Origin: Flaveria trinervia
Taxonomy: Eukaryota; Streptophyta; Magnoliopsida; Asterales; Asteraceae
Direction: 5' to 3'
DNA: 64,000 nucleotides
Assembly: GCA_025506515.1 (NCBI GenBank)
Contig: CM046444.1
Span: 119,708,930 to 119,772,929, forward strand
The notes beneath the pieces were generated by a model. That model was not told where the DNA came from. It saw nothing but the letters and a program-made list of their open reading frames with translations, and ran no database searches. The translations under genes were made by a program, and so were the position numbers. How positions within the stretch are numbered: position 1 is the stretch's first letter; each line of letters opens with the position of its first letter. This document shows, one piece after another, positions 36,915 through 48,985 of the stretch.

Positions 36915-37687
36915 CCCCAATTACATCACCCCACCATCGACATTCGACCGATTGAATCCTAAAACGTTAGTTTTCTAAATTGTATTTCGATTCTCTGCTG
37001 CTTCTTGATTTCAATGTATGGGAACTAATGGGGTGTTTTAGACCCTATTGTAAACACCAATTTAAAATTGATTTGAGGGTTAATCGGTTTGTTCAAGTTG
37101 TATCATTTGCTTGTTTAATCGGTTTCAAATAAACAGCAATAGAGAGTGCTAAAAATACATGCTTTATTTGATTGAATGGTTGTGTACATTTACCCTATTT
37201 TGAGGTTGTTGATTGTTGTTGTGATGATGAAATAGTGAGTTCGATGTAGTTCTTGAAGCTATGTTAATTAATAAAAAGTTCTTTTGAGGCCAGTTTTTAT
37301 CAGTTAACTAACCCAACTCACTTCCAGTTTATAATCTGTTTATTAGTTTACTACAGCAGTTGACTGCTTGATTGTCTTGAAAGGGCTTAAATTTAGGAGA
37401 TATAAGATCGCTAACATGTTATCCTGCTTTAGTTTGACAAGTGTTTTGGATTAGTTTTTGATGTTACATTACAGTTTATCAAGTTAGAGAATAGTAAGAG
37501 ATTTTATAATTGCATTTCACGCGTGTTATCAGGAAGTTCCTAAGAACATAGAGAAAAAATATGATCAACCGGATTTGTCTCTTTTTACTAGTTTTGCTTA
37601 AATTTCTCTTTTAATATATTGGTCTGCTTGATTGTTATCTATCATCATATATGGTTTCAACTTTTACTCATACAGGAACCATAAACT
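36915..37687 (+). other. 5' leader and leader intron of the Myb/SANT gene
   Basis: A T-rich stretch ends in TTTTACTCATACAG at 37674, a good splice acceptor, 13 bases before the start codon. The leader exon probably lies around 36900-37020. The donor is not certain. Confidence 0.5.
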
Positions 37688-39280
37688 ATGGACAATACAA
37701 TTGAATATGCTGATGACAGACCTGTGAAGATGAAAAAGAAATCAAAGAAAGACAAGAACACCGGTGATATGCTGCTTTTTGGTGATGGTAACAACCTTGT
37801 AGAAACAGATGGTGAACATTTAAAGAAGAAAAAAAGGGATAAACATAAGAAGAAAACTGAGAATTTAGAATCAAAAGATGGAGATGAAGATCAACAAGAT
37901 AAGGGGAATATAGTAAATGATGTTATACAGAAGAAGAATAAGAAAAGAAAGAGAAAAGGTTCCTCCAAGGAAGTACAAATAAAAGAAAATGAAATAGACC
38001 AAAATGCCGGGCCTGATGCAGACGAAGATTGTGACCCAAAACCTGAAAAGAAGAAAACAGATACTGTGAAAGGAGCTGGAACATCTTTGAAGGATGGCGT
38101 GGAAGATACGTTTAAAAAAATTAATAAGAAGAAGAAAAAGAAGAAAGACAGTCAAAATTTAGATGCTGAAATGAACAGGATTGTGACAGAGGAATCTACT
38201 CTCAAGGCACAAGATGTGGAAGACAGAACCATGGAGAAACAGAATGTCAAAATGAAAGGTGGTAGAGTAAAAAAGAAGACAAGTGAGGCTGTTGGAAACA
38301 ATACAGAAAAACCTAAAGCAAAATCCAAATCCAAGAAAGTTAGCTTCTCAGGTCATGTAGAGGTCTTCCCTACATCAGACACTCAACCAGAGAAAAAAAG
38401 CACGAAAAGAGACGGTTTAGTACGAGGTAAGAGATTTACACCAGAAGAAGATGAAATAGTAAAACAAGCTGTTCTTGATTATATAACAGCAAAAGGTTTG
38501 GGAGATGATGGTTTAAATATGGTCTTAAATTGTAAATCTCACCCGGGAATGAAAAAGTGTTGGCAAGAAATTGGGCTTTGTCTACCGTACCGCCCTCATA
38601 TAGCCATCTATTACCGGGCCCACATCTTGTTTGAAAGGGGTGAAACCCGGGCATGGACACCAGAAGAGATTGAATTGTTGAAGGAATATCATAAAAAACA
38701 TGGTAACAATTGGAAGAAATTAGCCAAGCAGCTCGGTAAGCACAGATTTCATGTAAAAGACACATGGCGAAGAATTAAACTCGAGAATTTAAAAGCTGGG
38801 AAATGGAGTCAAGAAGAGTACCAAAACTTATATGATCTTGTGAATTTAGATTTACAAATGAAAATTAGTGGTGAAGAGAAAAAAAGGTCAAAGCACGGGA
38901 TGTTGAGAGATAATATTCCATGGACTGCAATTAGTGAGAAATTAACGACTAGAAATGATGCATCATGTTGCATGAAGTGGTATAATCAACTGACTTCATC
39001 ACTGGTGGCTGAAAAGAAATGGAGTGATGCTGACGATTATCGATTGATTGGTGCACTGTATGAAATTGATGCTGCTTGTGTTGAAGATGTTGATTGGGAT
39101 AATCTTCTTGAACATAGGCCTGGTGACATTTGTTTAAAAAGATGGAATCAAATGGTCAAGCACATAGGGGATTACAGGAGTAAACTGTTTGGTGAACAAG
39201 TTGACATATTGGCTAAACGTTATTGCCCGGATTTAGCAGAGACCAGAGAGGCTTGGGACGAGAAACCTGTTGTCCCATGA
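37688..39280 (+). CDS. Myb/SANT DNA-binding protein, Pol I termination factor / DMTF1-like
   Basis: One uninterrupted coding exon of 530 codons. Residues 1 to ~235 are highly charged, with many Lys runs (KKKKRDKHKKK, KKNKKRKRK, NKKKKKKK) typical of nuclear or nucleolar targeting. From about residue 247 (GKRFTPEEDEIV) come several Myb/SANT repeats, with Trp at about 323 (RAWTPEEIELLKEYHKKHG), 373 (GKWSQEEY) and 445 (KKWSDADDYRLIGAL), and closing helices such as VKDTWRRIKLE and CLKRWNQMVKHIG. This is the layout of the plant family annotated as RNA polymerase I termination factor or cyclin-D-binding Myb-like, related to Reb1/TTF1. Expected role: sequence-specific DNA binding in the nucleus, possibly stopping Pol I at rDNA. 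The start is the first ATG after a leader splice acceptor. The gene is intact and lies alone between repeats. Confidence 0.88.
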   Translation: MDNTIEYADDRPVKMKKKSKKDKNTGDMLLFGDGNNLVETDGEHLKKKKRDKHKKKTENLESKDGDEDQQDKGNIVNDVIQKKNKKRKRKGSSKEVQIKENEIDQNAGPDADEDCDPKPEKKKTDTVKGAGTSLKDGVEDTFKKINKKKKKKKDSQNLDAEMNRIVTEESTLKAQDVEDRTMEKQNVKMKGGRVKKKTSEAVGNNTEKPKAKSKSKKVSFSGHVEVFPTSDTQPEKKSTKRDGLVRGKRFTPEEDEIVKQAVLDYITAKGLGDDGLNMVLNCKSHPGMKKCWQEIGLCLPYRPHIAIYYRAHILFERGETRAWTPEEIELLKEYHKKHGNNWKKLAKQLGKHRFHVKDTWRRIKLENLKAGKWSQEEYQNLYDLVNLDLQMKISGEEKKRSKHGMLRDNIPWTAISEKLTTRNDASCCMKWYNQLTSSLVAEKKWSDADDYRLIGALYEIDAACVEDVDWDNLLEHRPGDICLKRWNQMVKHIGDYRSKLFGEQVDILAKRYCPDLAETREAWDEKPVVP

Positions 39281-39487
39281 TGTTTGTGTTGTTTTTCTTT
39301 TCTTTTTAAGTCAGCATAGTCTTATATGTATTTGTGTTATGGTTGTCAAATATTGTTTTAAAACACATATGAATCTTGTATTATGACCCACCCTTTGCAG
39401 GGATGTTTTTTTAGGTATGAAGACCGTTGCAATGCATGTTTGAAACTTCTAAGTGTGTGTCGTATTGATGAATGCTAACAAAATTCA

Positions 39488-39493
39488 AATAAA
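39488..39493 (+). terminator. Probable poly(A) signal of the Myb/SANT gene
   Basis: AATAAA in ATTCAAATAAATCTATC, ~208 bases after the stop codon. It is the best match downstream. Confidence 0.45.
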
Positions 39494-40816
39494 TCTATCA
39501 TTTACATTAAGAGAGCATATCAAGAACTGTTATATTACTAAAGCATGCATGTGCAGATGATAAATTCAAACTAGGTTACCTTTAAAGGTGCAAAATTTGT
39601 TGGATATAAGTTCTTCCTGAGCATTGTGTATGACATCCTAGTCAGCACACACATACATGGGATCCTGATATAGCCTATGAGGCTGTGACATTGTCAATGG
39701 CCAAGCATCTGATAAGTATTATAAGGTATTTTCTAAATCTAAACAACTTATTATTACATTAATTCAAATGAAAGTACTTTCATCTGATTGCCTCTTCTAC
39801 ATAACTGGATTTGTTATAATTTTATTAATTAAACAACTTTTTCTTGTTGGGATGCTGCATGTGAAACGTGTCATGATAGGTGCCTTGATTATAATGGAAT
39901 TAGATGTGTTGCTTGCTTAGAGGTACATAAACAATTTCTTTCACTCCCCTTAGATGTGGGTGTTGTGACTTGTAGCTTGCTTAGGATTTGGGCCATTCTG
40001 GTTCAGAAAAAGGATTTTTCATGTTTATAAATTAACCTGTTTATTACTGTTTACATGCAATCTAGATCTAGGCCTCTCTTAAAAATGCTTTATTTGATGA
40101 AAAGGAAACTGACACGAACCAGCTTATTTACATTTGGATGGGCTGAATCACTTTGGGCTGATTTGGGTGAGTCCATAACCTGATTTGGAGTCACCCAGTT
40201 GACCCAATTAATTAGAAGTATGCATGTGGGAAAAATTGAAGTAGTGGCTGATTTGGTATTATTCATATGTGTTTTGATTTAGATTTGAGAGTTCTTTTTT
40301 TTTTCTTTTCAGAATCAGGGTTCTTACCTTGTAATTGGAGATCAAGCCTATCTCAAATTTGGCTATCTATGTAATCGCTGACATTCGCTCCCTCATATAT
40401 CAAAGCTTTTTTATTTCCTGTTCTTATCAGAAACACAAGCTTCAGGAATAAATTTTTAAATAAGTCACTATATATAATAATTTGAATTATGAATACAAGG
40501 ATGTGACAGATGAGGTGAACCGATTTTGAAGTTTCATGAAAAAGTTTCAACTCTATAGTTCATTTTTTAAGTCTTTGAATTACTGAAATCTAAGTGCTTG
40601 CAGTTTGGGGTCTTTTACTGAGTTTCTAGTTAACATTATGCAGCTTACTGAACTATGTTTGAATAGGATGAGAGCAATACTGACCCACAGACTTAATTAT
40701 GGTTTTATTTGGTCATTTAATACAAAGTTATGGGCTGTTTTGGGTTATATATGAAATTTAACAGGTCTAATAGGGCCACACCCAAATTACGACAAGAGGA
40801 AACAGGTCAGAACGAA
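39494..40816. other. Intergenic, nothing coding
   Basis: 40100-40230 and 40725-40815 carry TGGGCTGATTTGGGT- and GGGCTGTTTTGGGTT-type motifs that look like worn hAT MITE pieces. There are no boundaries I can defend. Confidence 0.35.
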
Positions 40817-42395
40817 CCAAAAATTAGAAAATGGGTAAGAATGGGTCAGAATGCCGAAAATTAAAGAATGGGTCATTCAGTTTTCTGGGTTTCTTTTTCT
40901 TAGACTCTTAACTCTGACCTGGCCATAAGAAGAGAACACATTGTCTTCTGGTACCTTTAATCCTATACTCTTCATCATGAATCTGGTTAGGGTTTCTTCT
41001 ATAAGTATTTCTTTCATCATTTGCCCTAGTTAGTAGTTACATGCATAAGGTTAGAAATCTTTTGTTTGATGTTTCTAAAACTTGAATCTTACATGTGGTG
41101 AACTTTCAGAGTTCTTTTATATGCAAACTGGATTAATATCGGAAAAAAAAGCATCTGTTTCAAATGAATCAGGAATAAACTTTTCTGCATCTTGTCCTTA
41201 GCACACTTCTCAATCATTAGTTATGTCTTATTGTCTTAATATCTTATTTTAGATGTCTTGTGTTTGTTCGGTATCTGCAGGCCAATATGCTTAGAGACCT
41301 GTTTAGAAAATACGTAGGTGTTTAACTTTAAGTACGTCTCACATATCCGGAGCCAATTGTGTTCAGTCCTACGCTCTATGTTTTTATTAAATGCCATCTT
41401 CGGTCCAGTTCTTCCTTTCTACGCTCTGATTTCATTGAACATAAACCACACCATTTTATATTGATTCAGTCTTTTTTCCATTGTTTTGTACTTCTGTGGT
41501 TAATCATTGGCGCACACCTGAAAACATTGTCATGTCTCTGCAGACTGGACTCTTGTAAAACAGGGAGGAAATAATCTTACTGTTTACTCTTTTTATGTCT
41601 TATTCAGATGAAATTTGTTATCATACCTCGGGTGGGAGCTATACATCCCTTAGGTGGGGTCTGTAGGATGTATAAGAAGTTACACTAATCCCTTGGCTGA
41701 TTAAGTCTCTTACATTATAATTATCAAATATAGCTGCTATAATAACTATTATCTTTTCTTTCTAAAACGACCCTGTCTAAATCCATTTTGACCCGAACTA
41801 AGTTGGTACATTTTAAACGACTGGTGTGACTCAAATCTAGCATGACCCGTTACCTGACTTGACCTGCTTGGTTTGTCCACCTTACTATGTTTACGCAATT
41901 TCTCTATTTATGCAGGCTACAAGTCTAGAACCCATAGTTTTTTATTGGGCACGCCTCTTATCATTAGAACCTAACCTCCCCTCATACAACTGTTTCAATG
42001 TGAAATTAGAAATCAATCACATTGCCAAGTAAAATCTATACACATACAAAAGGCTCGTGTTTTTTTTGGAATAGCTCTAATATATTCCTATCCTACTTCA
42101 ATTCAAGTAGTGTTTGGTACGTAGGATTGTAGGAATGAAAAACAGAATGAAATGAACAATTGAGAGTGAATGAGAAAATAGATGTTTGGTTGGTGAGAAC
42201 ACCTTCTTGTCTAATAATTTCACATTTGCGTGATAATTGAATCTCTGCATGATTAATTCTTACATTTGCGTTATATTTCCACCTGTAATGTTCATTCTTT
42301 CATTCTTGCATGATAACTTCGTACACTTTGCACACTTCGCACGAAAAAACACTTTGTATTGTAACATTTCTCTACATAATAAATCTTATTCCTCT

Positions 42396-42833
42396 TAATA
42401 GGAGTGTTCAAAATCAGATATCTGAAAATTTTGGATAGTAGAAATCACTATCCGTATCCGAAATTCCGGATATCCGAAATTTTGGACACGGATAAGGATA
42501 GTGATTAAGATATCCGAAATTCACTTTTTACTTTTTTATTTATTTAGTTTTTTTACAATAATTAGTTAGACATATACTATTTAAAAAAATATAAAAAAAC
42601 TAACTCATGTCATAAAAGTCCAATATACACTAAAAAAATCTCAATTTAAAGTAAAAATATGTCTAAAATTTTTAAAAAATATTTTTTAGTTTTTGAATAA
42701 TCGGATATCTGAATATCTGAAACTTTTGAAAATCACTATCCGAATTCGAATTTTCGGATATCCAAAAAATCGGATATTTTAGATGCAGATTTTCGGATGG
42801 GATTGTCAGATTCATAAAATTTTTAACACCCTT
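42396..42833. mobile_element. hAT-like MITE with GGATATCCGAAAT repeats
   Basis: The 8-base duplication ATTCCTCT flanks it (42388-42395 and 42834-42841). Ends TAATAGGAGTGTTCAAAAT and TTTTTAACACCCTT are inverted repeats. The inside holds many copies of CGGATATCCGAAATT. It is missing at the matching place in copy 2 (about 47470), which reads as an empty site. Confidence 0.75.
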
Positions 42834-42894
42834 ATTCCTCTACACACTAAATTCATTTCATCCACCAATCTTCTATTATCTTCATTCTATTTCT

Positions 42895-43060
42895 TATTCC
42901 ATCCTTAGTCACCACCACCCACCCACCACAACAACCACCGTCGGCCACCATCACCACCACCCACCCAAACACCCACCACAACAACCAACACCACTTTCAC
43001 CAGCCACCATCGCAGGCACCCTCCACCATCACCACCGGCCACCTAGATCGGTCGTTAACA
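42895..43060 (+). repeat. CAC/CCA-rich simple sequence
   Basis: Runs of CACCACCACCC and CCACAACAACCACC. A shorter version is in copy 2 at 47545-47605. No coding frame of note. Confidence 0.7.
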
Positions 43061-44617
43061 ATCACCACCAGCAACCACGACCAACAACATCGTCGATAAT
43101 GGACAACAATAGATTAAATTTGTAAAAGAATAATAGTAAATTAAAAAAATATAGCATAAATCAATATCAGACAATAATAGTTAATACATTAGACACTAAA
43201 TTGCAAAAGAGAATTTTGAATTAATTAACCAATTTTCGTAAGTCGACCTTGATAAATTTTCAATCATGAACAAATTTTCGTAAGTTGATCTCGATAAACC
43301 AATTTTCATAATCAATATTAGCACCTAAAAGAACCGTCAATGGTAAACATTCGATGAACTTTTGATGAACAAAGTTTTGTAAGTTGACCTCGATGAACCA
43401 ATTTTTGTAAGCCGACCTTGACAAAATTTTCAATCATTGTGTTATCTATTTTCATCTATCTCTAAAAACATAGATATTGATTTAATTATCACATATATTT
43501 TCAGTTTATCGTATAGATCAGGCCGGCTCAATACTTCTAGAGGCCCAAAGCGAAATGAAATTTTAGCCCTAGTCTAGATATTATTCTTAAAAAGCCGAGG
43601 GCTCACACCGACAACATAAATAAATTTGTTTACAGTTTTCCTGAACTAAGCGCAAGTAATAACTTAATTAACTTACAAAAAAACATATTAAATGATAAAC
43701 AAGCAATAATAAACTAAATTAAAAGGGAAAATCAATTGGAAATGCAGATTAAATCAAAATAGACAACAATAGATTTAATAGGCAAAGAAGAATAGTAGAT
43801 TAAAGCAATTGAGTATAAATCAAAATCAAACAATAATGGTTAGTAGATTAGGTGATTAGGTGATTAGTTGTAAGAAAAAAGAATTTAGAATTGATAGAAA
43901 TAAAAGATCCATAACAGTGAACAATCGATGAACCAATTTTCATAAGTCAACTTTGATAAATTAAGTTTTATAAATCGAACTAAATAAACCTTTAATGATT
44001 TTGTTATTCTTTTCATGTATCTCAAAAGACAAAAATATTGATTGGATTATGTAAGGCCATATTCCCGGGACGCTCATAGTTGATCAATCATCGCACATAA
44101 AACATATAATTATATTAACTTTACTAAAATCGTGCAGCGGAAACACTTTAAACAAACATTTCATTTCCTTTAAATAAACACTTTTGCAAAATAATATATC
44201 GTTCATTACAAAATATAGTTCGTTCGTATTACAATGCAAAAACGTTATACAATAGAATGCCATCCAAAAATGCTAAGTAGCTGCCCCGTGCCATCCTCAG
44301 CAATGCTCACCTGCCAACTGGAAAATGCATAAAAAGTCAGCGTTGCTGAGTGAGTTCCAGTTTTATAAAAACATTGCATTACCTTCCATTCGTTAAAACA
44401 TTTTTATTACTATTGCATATGATTATACATCGTACATACATCAAGGTAATCATTATTATCTTCATCATGATTCGTTTCGTACATTTCGCATATTTCGTAC
44501 TTATCGCACTTTTCGTACATTTATTATCTTTCACTTCTATCTAGGTCCTATCATGTACTTAATCCCCCCCCCCCCTAGAGCACCGATCAATTCATCTAGG
44601 GTTAAGCGACAAGGACC

Positions 44618-44825
44618 CCATATCGCACGTATGGAGTGGTCACTAGAACAGACTCCCCCTATGTGTGTGAACTCTTATGGGTTCGCCAAGATCGCACGTT
44701 GTATAACACACAGTAATTAGGAAATCGCACGTATTGGAGCAGTCACCAAGACTGAACTCTTACTGTGTGTATGAACCCATATAAGTTAGCCAAAATCGCA
44801 CGTTATAGACACACACAGTTGAGCT
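44618..44825 (-). repeat. Two-copy ~112-bp direct repeat in LTR
   Basis: ATCGCACGTATGGAGTGGTC (44624) and ATCGCACGTATTGGAGCAGTC (44734) each lead through a GACTGAACTC-like and GTGTGTATGAAC-like block to an ATCGCACGTT end. Confidence 0.75.
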
Positions 44826-45544
44826 AACAACTCTCAATAAGTTGTGAACCTCCTTTCATTTGCTTGTAAGGCTTTTCATTCGTTCCTTCATTATGTTTCA
44901 CTTTCATTATCTTAAATCTTTCACTCCGTTAAAATAATACTTTACGTTCATTATCAATATCACACCACGTAAAGCCACATCATCATACGTAATAAGGATC
45001 ATAAGAAAACATATCGTACATAACATACATAGCATACATAATCAACATACATCAGCATCATCATACATAGCATCAATCATACATCATCCTAAACATCATG
45101 CATCGTACATTCACATACATAAACATATGCATATCAAGCATAAATCACCATAAAAGTTAACTGACACACCGCGGGACAGCGGGGGTTCGGGGGCGGCAGC
45201 CCCAGACAGTGGGGTCCTAGGGGCAGCAACCCCTAGTGGGTCCAAGGAGCAACGCCCCCGGCTGGGGTCGTGTTGCCAGATCAACGCAAAAAAAAATTGT
45301 TTTAACACTTTTATATAGCACATTTCGTCATAGAAAAATCGATCTTCCCGTTAAAACCTCTTAAAATCTTGGTCATCTAAAACGTATATTTAGTATGCAT
45401 TTCCAGCCCCAAACTAGTTCAAAACCTTTAAAATAGGGGATCTAGAACTCACCTGTACTCGATGAGTAGCTTCACAATCAAGCTTACAAAGCAAGGGTTG
45501 CACTACACAGCCTGCAGATAAGTTAACACTCAAAGGAGTTAATT

Positions 45545-45725
45545 TCTGCCTAATTTTGCTGCTAATTTCGCTAGCAGTTTTGTTGCTAGTTTCGCTGCTA
45601 GTTTCGTTGGCATCTGCGCTGGCAGTTTCGCTGGCATCTTCACTGCCAGTTTCGCCCAACTTTCGTTGGAAAAACCAGGAAGATCCACAGTTTCGTTGGA
45701 CGAATACCTAATTTCGCTGGATAAA
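45545..45725 (-). repeat. GTTTCGCTGGCA-type minisatellite in LTR
   Basis: A dozen or so copies of a 12-base unit, (A)GTTTCGYTGSYA. On the minus strand it gives a repetitive Ala/Ser/Thr/Lys frame that should not be called a gene. Confidence 0.75.
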
Positions 45726-46826
45726 CACCTAGTTTCCCAGAACGGGCTGAAAATTACGAACCACTCCATTTTTGACCCAAAACTTCAATCTTTTACATCC
45801 AAACCTTGGTTTATCACCCAATAAGCTATATCTAAGCTTCTTACATGTTTTCTTACTAGAAAACGTGAGTTTTGGGCGAATCTTTGTCGCTTTTAAAAAC
45901 CAAACCCTAGAATCCGGGTTTACATCAAAAGCAACGATTAAATGATGTCTCTTACCTGGATTCTTGGCGTTTTCTTGTTGTTTGGATGTCCACGAACACC
46001 GATCTTCAATCCCGAGATCAACCGAGCCTTGAATCTTCAATTCTCTCTACTTTCTCTCTCTACTCTTTCTCTCTAGAACTAGAGTGTTGAACTGCAAATG
46101 AGAGCAGCTCAAGCTGATCCGTTTATATATACCGGGCGTTCCCGGGACCTTAAACTCGCTAAACACATATCCTGAAGAGTTAACTCGGTCTATAACCCAT
46201 ATCCATCTTATTTTCATTAAACGATCTCGTCTAAGCCCATTATTATTATTTGGCTCGCTTAGACATTATTCGGGACGTTACAGATTATCACATATATTTA
46301 AAATAAAATATCATAAAAGTAGCATTTTCTTTTTAACTTTGGGCCCTTACAAATTGAAAGCCTAAACCAATGCAACATGTATGTTTATATTGTATAAACT
46401 AGAAACACCCTTGACATAGATAAAAGTAGTTTTTCTTTTTAAATTTAGAGGCTCTTAAAATTTTACGCTTAAAACGATTGATTTAATTGTTTGTAATTTT
46501 GTCCCGTAAAGACCCCCTATATTTGTATCGGATCTCTTATACGTGTCTATTCAACCTCATAACACCCTTATATATGTTCGTGTTCATCTACGTGTACACA
46601 GAATCATGATTTGAATTTTCAAAAGAGAAAATGCTAAAATTACAAGAAGATATCACCAAATCAAAATCCACAGGTCCTATATTTAGTAGGCTCATGGCCA
46701 ACATAGATCAGATCCGGCCCATAACCTATTCTAAGTGGACCCAAAATATATTTAAGTGGACCCATATTATTTATGAAAAGCCCAAACATGATGCTTGTGT
46801 TGTTGTGCGTATGTGCGTATGTGCCT

Positions 46827-48985
46827 AAAATTAGAGAACGGGTAAGAATGGGTCAGAATGCCTAAAATTAAAGAACGAGTCATTCAGTTTTCTGGGTTTA
46901 GCTTCTTAGACTCTTAACTGACCTGGCCATAAGAAGAGAACACATTGTCTTCTGATACCTTACTCTTCATCATGAATCTGATTAGGGTTTCTTCTATAAG
47001 TATTTATTTCATCATTTGCCCTAGTTAGTAGTTACATGCATAAGGTTAGAAATCTTTTGTTTGATCTTTCTAGAACTTGAATCTTACATGGGTGAACTTT
47101 TAGGGGGGATTACTATAAAAAAGTGTGTGAAGCGTACGAAATTATGGGATGAAATTATCACACAAGAAAAGTAATAATCACCAAAGAACAATAATAATCA
47201 CGCAAGAATAATAATAATCACACAAGAACAAAGTAATAACTACGCAAGACAAATTACATTCGCGTGAAATTATCACATAAAGATGGAATTATCACGCAAG
47301 AATACCTTCTTGCATAATAATTCCACCTTTGCGTGATAATTGCATTTCTACATGATTAATTCTTACACTTGCGTTATAATTCCACCCTTAACATTCATTC
47401 TTGCGTGATAACTTCGTACTTTTCACACGAAAAAAACACTTTGTATTGTAACATTTCTCTACATAAATAATCTCATCCCCCTAAACACACTAAATTCATT
47501 ACATCCACCCCCTCTTCTTTTATTTTCATTTTATTCCTTATTCCATCATCACCACCGGCCACCAAGATTGGTCATCACCAGCCACCACCACCACCGGCAC
47601 CAGCAATACTGGACAACAATAGAATAAATTTGCAAAAGAATAATAGTAAATTAAAGAAATCTAGCATAAATCAATATCATGAAATAACAGTTAGTAAGTT
47701 GATAAATTGCAAAAGAGAATTTAAAATTGATAAACCAAAAGGAACCGTCAACAATTAAAATTCTATGAACTTTTGATGCACAAAGTTTCCCTCGATGAAC
47801 CAATTTTCTTAAGTCTACCTTGACAAATTTTCAATCATTTTGTTATCTTTTTCTTATTTATCTCTAAAAACATAAAATTGATTGAATTATAACATATATT
47901 TTAAGTTCATAATATGGATCAGGATCGGCTCAACAATTCTAGAGGCCTAAAGTGAAACGAAATTTTGAAGCGCTCGTCTATATATAATTCTTAATGACCA
48001 ATGGCTCGCACCAACAACATAAACAAAATGTTATAGTTTGTCAGAACTAAAGGCAGGAAACAACTTAATTAACTTAAAAAACATACTAAATAATAAACAA
48101 GCAATAATAACTAACATAAGAGGGGAATTAATTGCAAACGTAGATTAAATCAAAATAGACAACAATAGATTTAATAGGCAAAAGAACAATAGTAGATTAA
48201 AAGCAACTGAGCTTAAATCAAGATCAAACAATAATGGTTAGTAGATTAGGTGATTAATTGTAAAAAAATTAGAATTGATAAAAATAAAATAATCATCAAC
48301 AGTGAACAATCGATGAACATTCATAAATCGACTTTGATGAATTAAGTTTCATAAGTCAATATCAATAAACCTTCAATCATTTTATTATCCTTCTTACGTA
48401 TCTCAAAAGACAAAAATATTGATTGGATTATCACGTCTATTTAACCTAAAATATCAATAAAAGTAGCATTTTCTTGTTAACTTTGGGCCCTTGCAATTTG
48501 AAAGCCTAAAGCAACCTGTATATTTATATTGTAGAAACATCTTTGACATAGAAAAAAATAGTTTTTTTCTTTTTAAATTTGAAGGCTTTTAAATTTTTTA
48601 CGTTTTAAAACGATTGATTGATTTAGTTGTTTGTAATTTTGTCCTGCAGAGATGCTCTATATTGGTATTGGATCTCTTATACGTGTCTATTCAACCTCAT
48701 AACACCCTTATATATGTTCGCATTCATCTACGTGTACACAGAGAATCATGATTTGAATTTTCAAAAGAGAAAATGCTAAAATTACAAGAAGATATCACCA
48801 AATCAAAATACACAGGTCCTATATTTAATAGGCTCATGGCCAACATAGATCAGATCCGGCCCATAACCTATTCTAAGTGGACCCAAAATATATTTAAGTG
48901 GACCCATATTATTTATGAAAAGCCCAAACATGATACTTGTGCAGTTGCTGTTGTGCGTATTTGCGTATGTGCGTACGTGCGAACG
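46827..48985 (+). repeat. Segmental tandem duplication, copy 2
   Basis: Parallel to copy 1 and without its insertions. The terminal stretch with a 60-odd-codon frame (LQEDITKSK...) is in both copies at 46631 and 48773 and has no recognisable domain. At 47104-47290 it begins with ATTACTATAAAAAAGTGTGTG then GAAGCGTACGAA and several AATAATCACGCAAGAA repeats, a small element absent from copy 1. Confidence 0.8.

Larger units (their letters stand above)
44050..46282 (-). mobile_element. Solo gypsy LTR (2.2 kb) with perfect GATTA target duplication
   Basis: Reads TGTAAGGCC...GGGACGTTACA, so in minus orientation it starts TGTAACGTCCCG. GATTA lies at 44045-44049 and 46283-46287. Copy 2 has a single GATTA (48426-48430) in the same context. 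It is the same family as 11217-13302 (GTCAGCGTTGCTGAGTGAG at 44337, ACACCACGTAAAGCC near 44972, GCCATCCTCAGCAATGC near 44290). It contains a ~110-base direct repeat (44620-44820, ATCGCACGTATGGAG unit) and a TTTCGCTGGCA repeat array (45545-45720). Confidence 0.9.
40817..46826 (+). repeat. Segmental tandem duplication, copy 1 (with insertions)
   Basis: Starts at AAAATTAGAAAATGGGTAAG and ends at TTGTTGTGCGTATGTGCGTA. Copy 2 begins right after, at ~46827, with the same AAAATTAGAGAACGGGTAAG. Shared blocks: 40826-41108, 42190-44049 and 46283-46826. Copy 1 has, and copy 2 lacks, a hAT MITE (42396-42833), a 2.2-kb solo LTR (44050-46282) and a segment at 41108-42190. Confidence 0.85.

Noticed and set aside
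37871..38334. Minus-strand frames opposite the Myb/SANT gene, rich in Phe and Leu
   Set aside because: Antisense of the Lys-rich coding sequence (AAG/AAA gives CTT/TTT). Only the plus strand has domain matches.
45414..45769. Two minus-strand frames with Thr/Ala/Glu/Lys repeats
   Set aside because: They arise from the GTTTCGCTGGCA minisatellite in the LTR at 44050-46282.
46631..46828. Small conserved-looking frame LQEDITKSK..., present twice (again at 48773)
   Set aside because: The duplication is segmental, so the frame being kept is not evidence of selection. No domain was recognised, and the ends of the frame differ.
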